Part shown: positions 37,441 to 47,284 of the stretch, one piece after another | Layout: the number at the start of each line of letters is the position of its first letter | How positions within the stretch are numbered: the first letter of the stretch is position 1 | DNA from: Rhodothermales bacterium | GTDB lineage: Bacteria > Bacteroidota > Rhodothermia > Rhodothermales > Bin80 | Length of the DNA stretch: 64,000 nt | NCBI GenBank assembly: GCA_022821385.1 | Contig: JAJEDR010000076.1 | Coordinates: forward strand, 1-64,000 | Reading direction: 5' to 3' | Program-made: the position numbers and the translations under genes | Notes under the pieces: model-generated | Seen by the model: only the letters and a program-made list of their open reading frames with translations | Database searches by the model: none | What the model was told of the DNA's origin: nothing

Positions 37441-39956
37441 AAAGCTACCTCGCCTGTTTCTTTTTACTTATTCCCCTTGTTCACAGCGCAGAAGCACAAC
37501 TCCGCAGCCCAGCCGATTTCCTGGGATACGAACTCGGTGAACATTTCACACCCCATCACCGCGTGACCGACTATGTCCGCCATGTCGCGGAAAACGCCGG
37601 GAATGTGGATCGCGTTGAGTACGGCCACACCAACGAGGGCCGCGTGTTACAGTACCTGATCATCTCCTCGCCGGGTAATATGGCGAGACAGGAGGAGATT
37701 CGTACTGCCAATCTGCAGCGGGCCGGCCTCCTGGAAGGAGTTCCGGCAGAGGACACTCCGGCCATCGTTTGGCTCAGCTATAATGTCCACGGTAATGAAT
37801 CGGTGAGTACCGAAGCTGCAATGGCGGTAATTCATACACTGACAAGCAGTACGGATACCAACGTACAGACATGGCTCGAAAACACAGTGGTTATCATTGA
37901 TCCGTGCCTTAACCCGGATGGGCGTGACCGCTATGTTCATTATTACCGCCAAATACGAGGGCACACACACAACGTGCACGGGGAGGCGCGTGAGCACTCA
38001 GAGCCTTGGCCAGGGGGAAGAACCAATCACTATTACTTTGACCTGAATCGGGATTGGGCCTGGGGAACACAAATAGAAACGCGTCAGCGCCTTCCACACT
38101 ATAATCGGTGGATGCCTCATGTCCATGTCGATTTTCATGAGCAGGGCGTGAACAGCCCCTACTTTTTTGCTCCGGCGGCTGTGCCCTACCACGCGTACAT
38201 CACGGCGTGGCAGCGCGAGCTACAGGATCTCATAGGTGCCAATCATGCACGCTATTTCGATGAACAAGGCTGGTTGTTCTTCACCAGACAGATTTTCGAC
38301 CTCTTCTATCCGGGTTATGGTGATACATGGCCCACGTTCAATGGAGCAATTGGGATGACCTATGAACAGGCTGGTTCAGGACGTGCAGGACTAGGTATCA
38401 TTACAGCCGAAGGGGATACACTGACACTCTCCGATCGTATTGAACATCACTATACGACCAGTCTGTCTACCATTGAGGTTGCTTCAAACCAGCGGGGCCG
38501 TATTACCACCGAGTTTGCCGAATATTTCCAGAGCGCTGCGTCCCAACCGAGTGGAGCACATGCTGCCTATGTCGTCCGCCACATAGGCCAGGAGGACAAG
38601 GTTCGTGTACTCGCCGATCATTTGGATCTCCTCGGCATTGCATACGGGTTCGCAACCACAGCGAGTGCAGGAGAAGGGTTTGCCTATCAGTCAGGTTCCA
38701 CAGAACGTGTAGGTATTGAATCTGGAGACCTTGTTGTTCCGGCTGCACAGCCGAAGGGTGTGCTGGCCAATGTACTTTTTGAACCCGAGGCTGAACTGGA
38801 AGACTCGCTCAGTTACGACATTACAGCTTGGGCCCTGCCCTATGTATACGGTCTGGAAGCGTATGCTATGGAGGATGAAGTAGCATGGGCACCCACCGCC
38901 GCTATTCCTGAACCAAGAACGCTTCCATCGCGGCCAGTTGCCTATCTGGCCGAGTGGAAGAGTTTTGAGGATGCCCGATTCCTTGCGGCACTTATGCGGA
39001 AAGGTGTGAAGGTACGCTACGCAGAAGTACCCTTCAAAATCAATAACAAATCCTACGACGAGGGTACGCTCATTATGACACGTGAGGGAGCAGGGGCAGC
39101 TTTTGATTCCCTCGTTATCCAGGCAGCCCGACACACAAATCAGCATGTAGATGCTGTCAATACAACACGTGTCACCGAGGGCGTTGACTTTGGCTCAGGC
39201 GATGTGGTCTTTATGCGTGCACCGCGCATCGCCATAGTTGCGGGGCCCGCCGTCAGTTCGTACAGTCTCGGGGAGCTGTGGCATTTTTTTGATGAACAAC
39301 TCGAGTACAGTACTACGCTGGTTAACAGCGACGATTTTGGTAGCCTGCCGCTGTTTCGCTACGATGTGATCATATTACCCTCCGGCAGCTACGGTGATGT
39401 CTTGAGCGAGCGCCGACTGGAAGAGATTCAGAACTGGCTTCGGGAGGGTGGTCGCTTGATCTCGCTCGGCAACGCAACCCGTTTCCTTGCAGGTAAGGAC
39501 GGCTTCGGACTGCAAATCAAGCCTGACGAAGATGATGGGGATGAAGATTCACTGAGTGTACGGCTTCGACCCTACGCCGACCGCTATCGCCATGGAATCA
39601 CCGAAGATGTCACCGGAGCAATCTTTCGCACGGAACTGGATACCACGCATCCCCTGGCATTTGGCTACGAACAGGACTACTTTACACTTAAGAGCAGCAG
39701 CCTAGCTTACGCGTGGCTGGAAGATGGATGGAACGTTGGTGTACTCAAGGAGGGCAGCCGCGTTGCGGGGTTCGCAGGTATGGAAGCACAGGACGCCCTG
39801 AGCAACTCGCTGGTGCTGGGCATGGAATCGATCGGACGGGGCGAAGTCATTTATTTCGTTGATAACCCGATCTATCGGGGCTTTTACTACAACGGCCGAC
39901 TACTGCTCGCGAATGCTGTTTTCCTCGCAGGACAACGAAGCGTGGCGACGTATTGA
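37437..39956 (+). CDS. Secreted M14 family zinc carboxypeptidase
   Basis: This 839-residue protein has a signal peptide (to AEAQ, about residue 21). The M14 domain shows the zinc ligands HxxE in YNVHGNESVST, the arginine/asparagine substrate region DPCLNPDGRDRY and NRDW, and a later ligand region VHVDFHEQG. After the peptidase the chain continues for about 450 residues, including a GATase1/ThuA-like segment (YDVIILPSGSYG, LREGGRLISLGNATRFLA). Such large exported M14 proteins are common in Bacteroidota and digest peptides for nutrition. It overlaps recJ by 4 bp (ATGA). Confidence 0.9.
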   Translation: MKSYLACFFLLIPLVHSAEAQLRSPADFLGYELGEHFTPHHRVTDYVRHVAENAGNVDRVEYGHTNEGRVLQYLIISSPGNMARQEEIRTANLQRAGLLEGVPAEDTPAIVWLSYNVHGNESVSTEAAMAVIHTLTSSTDTNVQTWLENTVVIIDPCLNPDGRDRYVHYYRQIRGHTHNVHGEAREHSEPWPGGRTNHYYFDLNRDWAWGTQIETRQRLPHYNRWMPHVHVDFHEQGVNSPYFFAPAAVPYHAYITAWQRELQDLIGANHARYFDEQGWLFFTRQIFDLFYPGYGDTWPTFNGAIGMTYEQAGSGRAGLGIITAEGDTLTLSDRIEHHYTTSLSTIEVASNQRGRITTEFAEYFQSAASQPSGAHAAYVVRHIGQEDKVRVLADHLDLLGIAYGFATTASAGEGFAYQSGSTERVGIESGDLVVPAAQPKGVLANVLFEPEAELEDSLSYDITAWALPYVYGLEAYAMEDEVAWAPTAAIPEPRTLPSRPVAYLAEWKSFEDARFLAALMRKGVKVRYAEVPFKINNKSYDEGTLIMTREGAGAAFDSLVIQAARHTNQHVDAVNTTRVTEGVDFGSGDVVFMRAPRIAIVAGPAVSSYSLGELWHFFDEQLEYSTTLVNSDDFGSLPLFRYDVIILPSGSYGDVLSERRLEEIQNWLREGGRLISLGNATRFLAGKDGFGLQIKPDEDDGDEDSLSVRLRPYADRYRHGITEDVTGAIFRTELDTTHPLAFGYEQDYFTLKSSSLAYAWLEDGWNVGVLKEGSRVAGFAGMEAQDALSNSLVLGMESIGRGEVIYFVDNPIYRGFYYNGRLLLANAVFLAGQRSVATY

Positions 39957-39962
39957 TCCATC

Positions 39963-41552
39963 ATGAACCGCGCATATGTGATTCTGGGTCTGGTTCTACT
40001 ATGTGCCTGGACTCAGCGTGCTCACAGCCAGTCACAGCCCCTCAAGGGTGTAGTCTGGGATGCACCTGAGCCCCCCACTGTCCGGCATCTCCTGAAAATG
40101 CACCAAGCTGGTGTAGAGGCGCTTCGGCTACCCTGGATCACAGATAACGCACTGCTCGAGGTTGCGGACACGCTTGGATTGCGATTGTTTCAGGATATGC
40201 CCCTCGAGTTTATGCCCGCTGACATACTATTGGACTCCCTGGATTATGCGAAGCGCCTGGTGTGGCAAGCCACTCTGGTGAGCCTGCGCCACCCGTCTGC
40301 ACAGCACTTTGGCGTATCAACCAAAAGCGATACCAGCACCCCTCGCGCCTGCGAGTATTTTGAGCAGCTTGCCGAAGAAGCTTCCGAACTTGTTCTGTAC
40401 TACACCACTGTTTTCCTGGAACAGGATCAGTGTTCCGAACATGTTGATCTTGTCTTGGTGGATGCGCGCAAAGGATATACGCCGGCGACAGTGCTGGAAA
40501 ACTGGGCGGGACCAACACCGATTGGGTTCGCAAGCATTGGGCAAAAGGTTGATGATGAAACTCTCGGCTTGCGTCGAAAATATTCTCCCGAGTCCCAGGC
40601 ACGTTACCTGGAACACCATTTGCCTCTACTGCTTGAGAGTACCGTAGAGGTAATCTTTGTTTATCGGTGGCAGGATTTTGCAGATACCGGTCCCCAATGG
40701 GGACTGATTGATGCTGCGGACCGGGAACGACCTGCGTACAGTGTCCTCCAGGGCATCTATACGAATACCCAGGATATCTTTGCGTTTGACATGGGCAGCC
40801 ATCCTCGCAAGAAGCCCGCTGGGAGCTTGATTCTGGCCTGGATCGCCTGCTTTCTGGTTGTCATTCTGTGCTTCTGGTTCAGACGGTTCTTCGAAATCCT
40901 GCGACGATATTTTTTGAGTCGGGTTTTGTACAGGGAAACTCTGTACCGTGAGTGTGCACTCTTGGGGGCCGCATCCTTTGTTTTTGTTGTCGCACAGGGA
41001 CTCCTTGCTGCTGCGGCATTACTGATATTTATTGAGGCATTCACAGATCTCCGGTTGACCGAGGCTATAGCAGATCCACTAAATCCATATATCCGGGGTC
41101 GCGTGGCGAACCTGGCCTCCAGTCCGAGTCTCTTGATACTCGTCACGGTCGCGGCCTACCTGATGTTCCAGCTTTTGTCTGCCACTTTCGGGACACTCGG
41201 TGCGCGTAAAGCAATCAATACGTCCATGGAGCAGTTCTTTGTCATCAGTGGCATGGCCTATATTCCCATGGCATTATTAATACCAATGGTGATGATTGCC
41301 CCAAGCCTGAGCCCCGATCGGTTTGGACATCTGGCCCTCGTCCTTGCATTGACCTGGATTGCGGTAAAAGTATATTGTATTGTCGGCAGTGCCGTGGACT
41401 GTGCGGCTTTTGTACGTGGACAGGGCCGCGGAAGCAGCTTGGGGATCCTGGTTCTGCCTCTCCTGTTTGCTGCGATTTTTGTGGTTGTTCTTGCGCTGCC
41501 GGATACGAGAGACTACCTGACTTTTTACTGGCACCTCATTTTCAGGAGTTAG
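39963..41552 (+). CDS. TIM-barrel-like exported domain fused to membrane domain
   Basis: This 529-residue protein has a signal peptide (to AHSQ). A periplasmic domain of about 260 residues follows, looking like a reduced glycoside-hydrolase barrel (GVVWDAPEPPTVRHLLKMHQ, EALRLPWITD, LGLRLFQDMPLEF). At the matching place the usual catalytic acid pair is not evident. The second half has about six hydrophobic helices from residue 280, resembling Yip1-like membrane domains. It begins 6 bp after the M14 gene and overlaps the convergent glycosyltransferase gene by 11 bp. I do not recognise a named family; a carbohydrate-sensing or binding role is a guess. Confidence 0.65.
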   Translation: MNRAYVILGLVLLCAWTQRAHSQSQPLKGVVWDAPEPPTVRHLLKMHQAGVEALRLPWITDNALLEVADTLGLRLFQDMPLEFMPADILLDSLDYAKRLVWQATLVSLRHPSAQHFGVSTKSDTSTPRACEYFEQLAEEASELVLYYTTVFLEQDQCSEHVDLVLVDARKGYTPATVLENWAGPTPIGFASIGQKVDDETLGLRRKYSPESQARYLEHHLPLLLESTVEVIFVYRWQDFADTGPQWGLIDAADRERPAYSVLQGIYTNTQDIFAFDMGSHPRKKPAGSLILAWIACFLVVILCFWFRRFFEILRRYFLSRVLYRETLYRECALLGAASFVFVVAQGLLAAAALLIFIEAFTDLRLTEAIADPLNPYIRGRVANLASSPSLLILVTVAAYLMFQLLSATFGTLGARKAINTSMEQFFVISGMAYIPMALLIPMVMIAPSLSPDRFGHLALVLALTWIAVKVYCIVGSAVDCAAFVRGQGRGSSLGILVLPLLFAAIFVVVLALPDTRDYLTFYWHLIFRS

Positions 41553-42519
41553 AGGAATCGGTCACCTGCGCCCATACTCGCTCTGCAAAATCGCGGAATG
41601 GCTGCTTTGCGTGGAGCCAACTGAAATGCAGCGCAAATGGCGTCACCCTCAAGTAATCCCGCTTTCGAAGCACTTCACCCGCCAGCCACAAACAGAACTG
41701 ACGAACCTGCGCATTCTTGAGGCCCCGAATTTCGTACACAAAACGGTCAGTGTAGTAGTCACAAACCACATTTTCAAAGTCTGGCGTGTGCTCTGTCATG
41801 CCGGGTATATAATCCAGTTGCGGACTGTTTACGCCTTGATACCAGTGGTATACCGGTAGCCCCAGGTGACTCATTGCCATTGCGAGGCTCCATTCACAGG
41901 ATTCTTCGGATCGCCCTTCCAGTAATCGTGTTCTGAAGTGTGTCTCGGACACACGGGTCCGAAAGCGCCCCGCTGCGTCGCAGACAGATTTTGTCACCTC
42001 AGGATCTGCTGCGTAAATCATCCCGGCCTGTACGCGCGGTAAATGTGTTAACCCGAACCGTTTCAGTGTGCGACGGCGGCGATCACGCAAAAATTCCAGG
42101 ATCACCGCGGCATTCTTCGGGCCGCCAAAATAATAGTCTGCCCGCTCCAGTCCCGTGATTGTATAGGGGTACACAGACAGCTGTGCCCAGAGTGCATCTG
42201 GGTTTCTGCACCAAACCATATCACAATCTATGTACAGACTTCGCTCCCAGGGCTTGAATTCATGCAGATGATGCTTGAACCCGTTAATTGAACAGTTCTC
42301 ATCCGGCAGCAGCTCAATGGTCGTAAATAGATCAGTTAATCCATTACGATAGCAAACCTCAGCGTGTGAAGCTGGGCAGTAGAGCGCTACGGGGCGAACT
42401 TTGTCGTACCGTCGAAGCGTAACAACCGAGGCAACTGCATGCCGCAGATAGGTCTCCTCTCCGTAGGTATGCAGAACGTATCCTTCCTGGATCAAAAATT
42501 TTTGGTGCTTGATCGACAA
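41542..42519 (-). CDS. Nucleotide-sugar glycosyltransferase-like protein
   Basis: This 325-residue soluble protein has a GT-A-type pattern. An N-terminal strand (YVLHTYGEETYLRHA) and basic region precede the metal-binding DxD in RSLYIDCDMVWCRNP (around residues 95-105), and the later GMIYAADPEV and HLGLPVYHWYQG blocks fit a donor/acceptor cleft. The first codon is TTG at 42519. No better start is seen, so the N-terminus is uncertain. It is the last gene of a tolC, mlaC, glycosyltransferase run, 27 bp after mlaC, pointing to surface glycoconjugate work. Confidence 0.65.
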   Translation of the reverse strand: MSIKHQKFLIQEGYVLHTYGEETYLRHAVASVVTLRRYDKVRPVALYCPASHAEVCYRNGLTDLFTTIELLPDENCSINGFKHHLHEFKPWERSLYIDCDMVWCRNPDALWAQLSVYPYTITGLERADYYFGGPKNAAVILEFLRDRRRRTLKRFGLTHLPRVQAGMIYAADPEVTKSVCDAAGRFRTRVSETHFRTRLLEGRSEESCEWSLAMAMSHLGLPVYHWYQGVNSPQLDYIPGMTEHTPDFENVVCDYYTDRFVYEIRGLKNAQVRQFCLWLAGEVLRKRDYLRVTPFALHFSWLHAKQPFRDFAERVWAQVTDSSNS

Positions 42520-42546
42520 TAAAGATACGCCGTTCGACCTATCTGA

Positions 42547-43134
42547 TCAGCCCTCCTCTGATGCAAGCCTCTTACGTAGACTCTGCATGAATGCCTCAAA
42601 TCCCCGCTTGCGCAGAAAAGTCTGAAAGGACACTGAATATCCCTCTACGGTACCCACATCATCAATAATGATATCATGCAACCACCAGACGCCATCTTTT
42701 CTGTGCAGCTGGTAAACCACATCAAGGTCAGCCTCACGCACTCTTGAGGTTGTGCTTACCGATGCTTTTTCACCGGTGACCGTCACCGACTTGACCGTGA
42801 CCGGGGCCTCATAAACTGATAAGTCTCCCAGCGACTGTGCGCGCACAATCGCGCCAAAGGTTTCGATAAAATCCGAACGCTCATCAGACGACAAGTCCTC
42901 ATAGTAACGTCCGAGCGCAAGCCGGCCCATCTCCTCAAAGTCAATTCGATCATTGATCAGTGATCGTGCCACTTCACGCTGGGAGGGATCATTCTCCATC
43001 GAGCGAACAGCTGCCTTTATATCGCGATCCCGCTGCATGATCAGTGTACGCACTTCGCTCTCTGCATCCTGGGCTGAGACCGAGGGCATCCACATCAACA
43101 TGCCAGTTATGACAATTAGCAGGGCCTGCTTCAT
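42547..43134 (-). CDS. MlaC/Ttg2D family phospholipid-binding protein
   Basis: This 195-residue periplasmic protein has a signal peptide (to VSAQ). It shows the MlaC layout: RSLINDRIDFEEMGRLALGR, then FIETFGAIVRAQSL, then the strands KASVSTTSRV, VVYQLHRKDGVWWLHDIIID and the C-terminal helix SFQTFLRKRGFEAFM. MlaC carries phospholipid between the outer membrane and the MlaFEDB complex. No MlaE, MlaD or MlaF is in the window. Here it follows tolC by 9 bp, so the pair may work in envelope transport. Confidence 0.85.
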   Translation of the reverse strand: MKQALLIVITGMLMWMPSVSAQDAESEVRTLIMQRDRDIKAAVRSMENDPSQREVARSLINDRIDFEEMGRLALGRYYEDLSSDERSDFIETFGAIVRAQSLGDLSVYEAPVTVKSVTVTGEKASVSTTSRVREADLDVVYQLHRKDGVWWLHDIIIDDVGTVEGYSVSFQTFLRKRGFEAFMQSLRKRLASEEG

Positions 43135-43143
43135 CAGATTCGG

Positions 43144-44535
43144 TTATTCAATGAATAGATTCATTTCGCGCGTCAGCAGTCCAGCGGCCGCCAGGAGTTC
43201 CAGGATGGACATGTTATACCGGCGGATTGCTTCATAGTACCGGGCTTCTGACTCGAGGTTGGTCTGGACGGCTTTTACGAGATTTTCCGTGTCGCCCAGA
43301 TCCAGATCAAAGTTGATCTGCTCTACACGAAGCCACTCCTTGCTGATTGCCAGCGAGCTATCTTCTGCGGCGAGCGCAGCCTCTTCCGTGATCACCCGAC
43401 GCCATGCCTGTTCAACCTCTGCCAAAACCAGTTGCTCCGCGGCTACAGACAGATGTCCAGCGGAAACGTGTTGCGCCTGTGCCTGTGCGACTCGTGCCCG
43501 TGTCTGCCGGAAGTTCAATCCCTGAATCAATCCAAAACCTGTGCGGGCGCTAGTTCTTCTGAAGCCATCGCTGATATACGGGTTGGGTTGGCGGTACCGG
43601 TTAGAAGCGCCGCTGGCACTTAGGGTAAGCCCGAAGACGGCCTGAGGATAGTATTCTGCCTTTGCCACACGAATCAGTGCATCTGTGGCCGCAAGGCCTG
43701 CCTGTGCCTGAAGAATCTCTGGGCGATACATGCGTGCTTTTTGTTGGTAAGTCAACAGGTTCTCCAAAATGAAGGTCAGTGGTTCAAGGGCATTACGAAC
43801 TGGAATAATAATGACGGAATCGGCCGCCATGAGTTGCCGGCGAAGTGCGGCATGCACGGTTTGACGTTCCTGGGTCACTTGCACAACACGGCGCGCGTAT
43901 TCCTGTTCAGTAATGAGCACCTGGTAGCGATCAGCATCATCCACTTCTGGATCTCCGTCCTCCAGGAGGCGGTTAATTTCCTGCATAGCCATACGCACCA
44001 CCTCGCCCGCCCGATCAGTCAGCCGGTACAGTTCATTGGTAAGCAGAACATCATAATAGAGGGAGGCTGCCCGCAGGGAGGCCACGATCCCCGTCTCCTG
44101 CGCACGAGCATCTTCGAGATCCGCTCCGGCACCAGCTGCCTTAATTGCATTTCCCAGAGCTCCCCAGGTATAGACGGGTTGGATGAACGACACTTCTGCC
44201 TGGGCGTAGGGGCGAAGATTGCTGTAGTCATTACGTACAGCTGGATCCAGGTAGAGCTGATCACGCGGTGTATCGTTAGGGTTCTCTATTCCCGGCACTA
44301 CGGCCAGTGCACTGGTTACTGTTGCGTTCGGCAAGATGCGGCTGCTTCGCGCTAGGTCGTACCTGGCGCTGGCCCTGGCAGACTCTGACCGGGCAGCACG
44401 AACATCAGGACTCACAGAGAGGGTTTGTTCAAGGACTGACCTTAGGTCGACGCGCAATGTGTCACTGTGGAACTGCGCGGCTGCAGGCAACGCAAGGAAG
44501 GTCCAGAGTCCTATAACCAAGAAAAATTCTTTCAT
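43144..44535 (-). CDS. TolC family outer membrane efflux protein
   Basis: This 463-residue protein has a signal peptide (to PAAAQ). Two internally similar halves of long helices and barrel strands follow, typical of outer-membrane efflux channels: LEQTLSVSPDVRAARSESAR, YAQAEVSFIQPVYTWGALG, EYYPQAVFGLTLSAS and GFGLIQGLNFRQ. TolC trimers export drugs or proteins with an inner-membrane pump and an adaptor. Neither is beside it. It is the first gene of a leftward operon with mlaC and a glycosyltransferase. Confidence 0.92.
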   Translation of the reverse strand: MKEFFLVIGLWTFLALPAAAQFHSDTLRVDLRSVLEQTLSVSPDVRAARSESARASARYDLARSSRILPNATVTSALAVVPGIENPNDTPRDQLYLDPAVRNDYSNLRPYAQAEVSFIQPVYTWGALGNAIKAAGAGADLEDARAQETGIVASLRAASLYYDVLLTNELYRLTDRAGEVVRMAMQEINRLLEDGDPEVDDADRYQVLITEQEYARRVVQVTQERQTVHAALRRQLMAADSVIIIPVRNALEPLTFILENLLTYQQKARMYRPEILQAQAGLAATDALIRVAKAEYYPQAVFGLTLSASGASNRYRQPNPYISDGFRRTSARTGFGLIQGLNFRQTRARVAQAQAQHVSAGHLSVAAEQLVLAEVEQAWRRVITEEAALAAEDSSLAISKEWLRVEQINFDLDLGDTENLVKAVQTNLESEARYYEAIRRYNMSILELLAAAGLLTREMNLFIE

Positions 44536-45195
44536 ATTGATATTTAAGTCGCACTACGAAGCTTGCGAGTAACATTCATCCTAGCATCCAGTTGAACCGC
44601 CGCGTTCTTGAAGAGAAGCATCACGCTCGGAGCGTTGACCTTCCTGTGCTCCCAGGACCAGTGGTCCATTGTACAAGACGGCTGCCCGCTCCATTCGAAC
44701 CAGTCAAATGCAATTGTTGTGCCGTTGATTCCAGTAACCCGGCTGCGAGTAACCACTGTAGTCTCTGTGCAAACATCCACCACACAGAGAATTGATCATG
44801 GAAATTCCATTCTTGTGCCTCAAAACATAATCACTTTTCTCTTCGGCGACATTGTTCTCCGGTTGACCACATCCCCGATCATCAAAGGAATGCTATATCC
44901 GCGAGCAACCATTTTCCCGACTAGTGTACGCGGGTCTTAAGCTTGTCTTTTCAACGAACATGCTGGTTATGTGCTGCGGTGTAGATCCATTTCACGGATC
45001 AGATGGGCCTGTAACCCGAATCCCCCCGGCCGTTCAGCTGTACCATTACAGGATACAGTTTTGTAGCCGGATGCGTAAGCAATTCTTGGTACCAGTACCT
45101 GTTCACATTGGTTAGCTATTCATACGGATTTATTTTGCATCCTATGCAATGCTATGATGTAAGATGTACAGTGCTTTTTGTTGCCTGATACTTTC
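44536..45195. other. 660 bp divergent gap with possible decayed gene
   Basis: No intact gene is seen. On the minus strand a frame at 44544-44783 contains VVTRSRVTGINGTTIAFDWF, which resembles the beta-sheet end of hotdog thioesterases. An open stretch in another frame upstream contains IPLMIGDVVNRRTMSP. This could be a frameshifted hotdog-fold remnant, but the match is weak. The flanks should hold promoters for tolC (leftward) and the DUF721 gene (rightward). Confidence 0.3.
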
Positions 45196-45495
45196 ATGGA
45201 TTCGCAGAGACAAAGCGCGCCGCTTGCCCTTGGCGACCTGGTTGACGCCGCCATTGACGACCTCGGCGTAAGAGTTGGTGTAGATCAGTCGAGGGCCATT
45301 GAAGTCTGGCATGATATTGCGGGTCCAATTATCGCGAGAGTCACCGAACGGGTCTGGGTGCGCCGCGGCAAAATGTATGTGGAGTTAAACTCCGGAACCT
45401 GGCGTCAGGAACTGCACATGCATCGCGTCCAGTGGCGTGATCGCCTGAACGAAAAACTTGGCAAACGTATTATTAGTGAGATCGTTTTTCGATAG
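45196..45495 (+). CDS. DUF721 (DciA-like) protein
   Basis: This 99-residue protein from ATG 45196 (the frame opens at TTG 45178) has the KH-like DUF721 core: LGDLVDAAIDDLGVRVG, WHDIAGPIIARVTERVWVRR, KMYVELNSGTWRQELHM and IISEIVFR. DciA-type DUF721 proteins help load the replicative helicase in many bacteria, though the shorter Bacteroidota forms are less studied. It precedes the M23 peptidase by 56 bp. Confidence 0.8.
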   Translation: MDSQRQSAPLALGDLVDAAIDDLGVRVGVDQSRAIEVWHDIAGPIIARVTERVWVRRGKMYVELNSGTWRQELHMHRVQWRDRLNEKLGKRIISEIVFR

Positions 45496-45551
45496 CTATC
45501 CCAGGTCTCTCAGACAGTTGTATTAATCTGTGAGTCAAAGACTTAAACAGA

Positions 45552-46478
45552 ATGATGCGCGCGTGGCGTGAACTTGTAAACTTCTGGATCGAGGTTTTCT
45601 GGCGGTCCGGCCGTGGACGACGTGTGATGGTCTGGAAGGGTGACCAGAGTGGGGAAGAGGACGAACTGTACAGCGAGTTTTCTCCTAAACGGATGCACGC
45701 GCGTACAGCATTTTTTACTATACTCGCGATATACACCGTCCTCATTTGCGGTGCCACGGGCTTTACGCTATACCATGGGTTAATCCCTGGCCTGGATATT
45801 CGCGAACTCCGGCAAAGTACGATGTTGTTCTCCTTGCGCCTCCAGGCACTGGAGGATTCCATTGACTCACAGACCCAGTATATAGCCAATATCCGGCGTT
45901 TGATGGTCAGGGATTTAGATCCTTCACGTACGGGTATCTTGTCGGATACAACCGTATCCATTGAGCCGACCGCACCGGTTCCGGCCGCTCTATCGGTTCA
46001 GCAGGAGGGCGATGTACAACCCGCTCTTCCGCTTTTTCGCTTCTCGATTGATGATTCCCCCGCATCCATGTCCTCACCGGCTCCCATCAATTACCTGTCA
46101 AGTCTTACATTGCCGGCGTTACCACCGGTACAAGGCTTGATCACACGAGGGTTTGACGCTCAGGAAGAGCATTATGCGATAGATATCGCAGTCAGTGAGG
46201 GCACAGTAGTTCGTTGTATTGGTGACGGATATGTTGTTTTCGCAGATTGGACCTACGAAGGGGGACATACCATAGTCGTTCAGCACGCCGATGGATACGT
46301 GTCGGTCTATAAGCATAATCAGCGCTTACTGAAACGGGTAGGCGATCGGGTTGGCGCTCGTGAAAGTATCGCAGTCAGCGGAGATTCCGGCGAGTATACA
46401 TCAGGACCACATCTCCATTTTGAGCTGTGGAACAACGGCTTAGCACAGGATCCAATTGCTTATCTGCTCGGATACTGA
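45552..46478 (+). CDS. M23 (LytM) peptidase, membrane-anchored
   Basis: This 308-residue protein has a cytoplasmic N-terminus of about 55 residues, one transmembrane helix (FFTILAIYTVLICGATGFTL), a short coiled coil and a C-terminal LytM domain. Zinc-site motifs are complete: HYAIDIAV (H-x3-D) and GPHLHFELW (HxH). It should cut or sense peptidoglycan stem peptides in the periplasm. It sits between DUF721 and bactofilin genes, and M23/bactofilin pairs are known to shape cells by local wall remodelling in other bacteria. Confidence 0.92.
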   Translation: MMRAWRELVNFWIEVFWRSGRGRRVMVWKGDQSGEEDELYSEFSPKRMHARTAFFTILAIYTVLICGATGFTLYHGLIPGLDIRELRQSTMLFSLRLQALEDSIDSQTQYIANIRRLMVRDLDPSRTGILSDTTVSIEPTAPVPAALSVQQEGDVQPALPLFRFSIDDSPASMSSPAPINYLSSLTLPALPPVQGLITRGFDAQEEHYAIDIAVSEGTVVRCIGDGYVVFADWTYEGGHTIVVQHADGYVSVYKHNQRLLKRVGDRVGARESIAVSGDSGEYTSGPHLHFELWNNGLAQDPIAYLLGY

Positions 46479-46527
46479 AACTTGGATATCTTTTGTTGTG
46501 TAACATACACTCAGGTCTTAACCTCAC

Positions 46528-47007
46528 ATGGCTCTCATGGCGAAAAAAAATCAGCAAGCGACCCTCAAACGTAATTCGAAGGACTCACCAGGTGCTACCA
46601 ACGTGAATATCATTGCAGATGGATCAGTAGTTGAGGGCACATTCAGCACGAGTTCTGATACGCGCCTGGGAGGCAGAATTGAGGGCGATATCAGGGTTGA
46701 CGGCCTCCTGCTCATCACCGAATCAGGCGTAGTCACCGGATCCGTACGGGCTGACAGTGCTAACATAGCAGGTACTGTAAATGGAGAGATCAGTATTGTT
46801 AACAAGGTACTGCTGACCAGTTCGGCCAACATTCAAGGACATATATACACGGATCGTCTGGTTATAGAAGAGGGGGCTTCCTTCAACGGTGAATGTCAGA
46901 TGGGACACAAGGGCAAGCCTAACCTGCCGAACTTTGCTCAACCCCCCATTACAGACGGTGAGCGCGTGAAAATCAGCAATGAGCAACTGGCAGAAGAGCA
47001 TACGTGA
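46528..47007 (+). CDS. Bactofilin
   Basis: This 159-residue protein has the central bactofilin beta-helix: regularly spaced hydrophobic/Gly repeats from VNIIADGSVVEGTF through LGGRIEGDIRVDGLLLITES, VTGSVRADSANIAGTVNGEI and IQGHIYTDRLVIEEGASF, flanked by polar tails. Bactofilins polymerise without nucleotide and place wall enzymes. An alternative start is ATG 46537. It lies 50 bp after the M23 gene and overlaps the next gene by 29 bp. Confidence 0.9.
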   Translation: MALMAKKNQQATLKRNSKDSPGATNVNIIADGSVVEGTFSTSSDTRLGGRIEGDIRVDGLLLITESGVVTGSVRADSANIAGTVNGEISIVNKVLLTSSANIQGHIYTDRLVIEEGASFNGECQMGHKGKPNLPNFAQPPITDGERVKISNEQLAEEHT

Positions 47008-47203
47008 GGCTTCTCCCTATCTGAGTCTCGGTACCCAGGTCGCGATGACCATGGTTGCCTTTGTGGTCGGTGGATATTTTCTGGACCGGTTTCTGGGGAC
47101 GATGCCGTGGTTCATTCTGGCAGGTGCTATTCTCGGAATGGTTTGTATCTTCGTGCGCCTGATTCACATCGCGAAAACTAACGGGGAAGTCAACAAACAG
47201 TAG
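46979..47203 (+). CDS. AtpZ/AtpI family ATP synthase-associated protein
   Basis: This 74-residue membrane protein has two helices (about residues 15-36 and 43-63) and the family block YLSLGTQVAMTMVAFVVGGY followed by FLDRFLGTMPWF. AtpZ-type proteins are encoded ahead of atp operons and have been linked to ion uptake or c-ring assembly. The frame overlaps the bactofilin gene by 29 bp, so the two are co-translated. Confidence 0.8.
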   Translation: MSNWQKSIREASPYLSLGTQVAMTMVAFVVGGYFLDRFLGTMPWFILAGAILGMVCIFVRLIHIAKTNGEVNKQ

Positions 47204-47284
47204 CCATGCGGGTTTACCGGCCTTTGCATGCGCCATTGCTCTCATTCGAGACCCATTTCGTAAATTCGTAGTTAAAGCGTCGCC

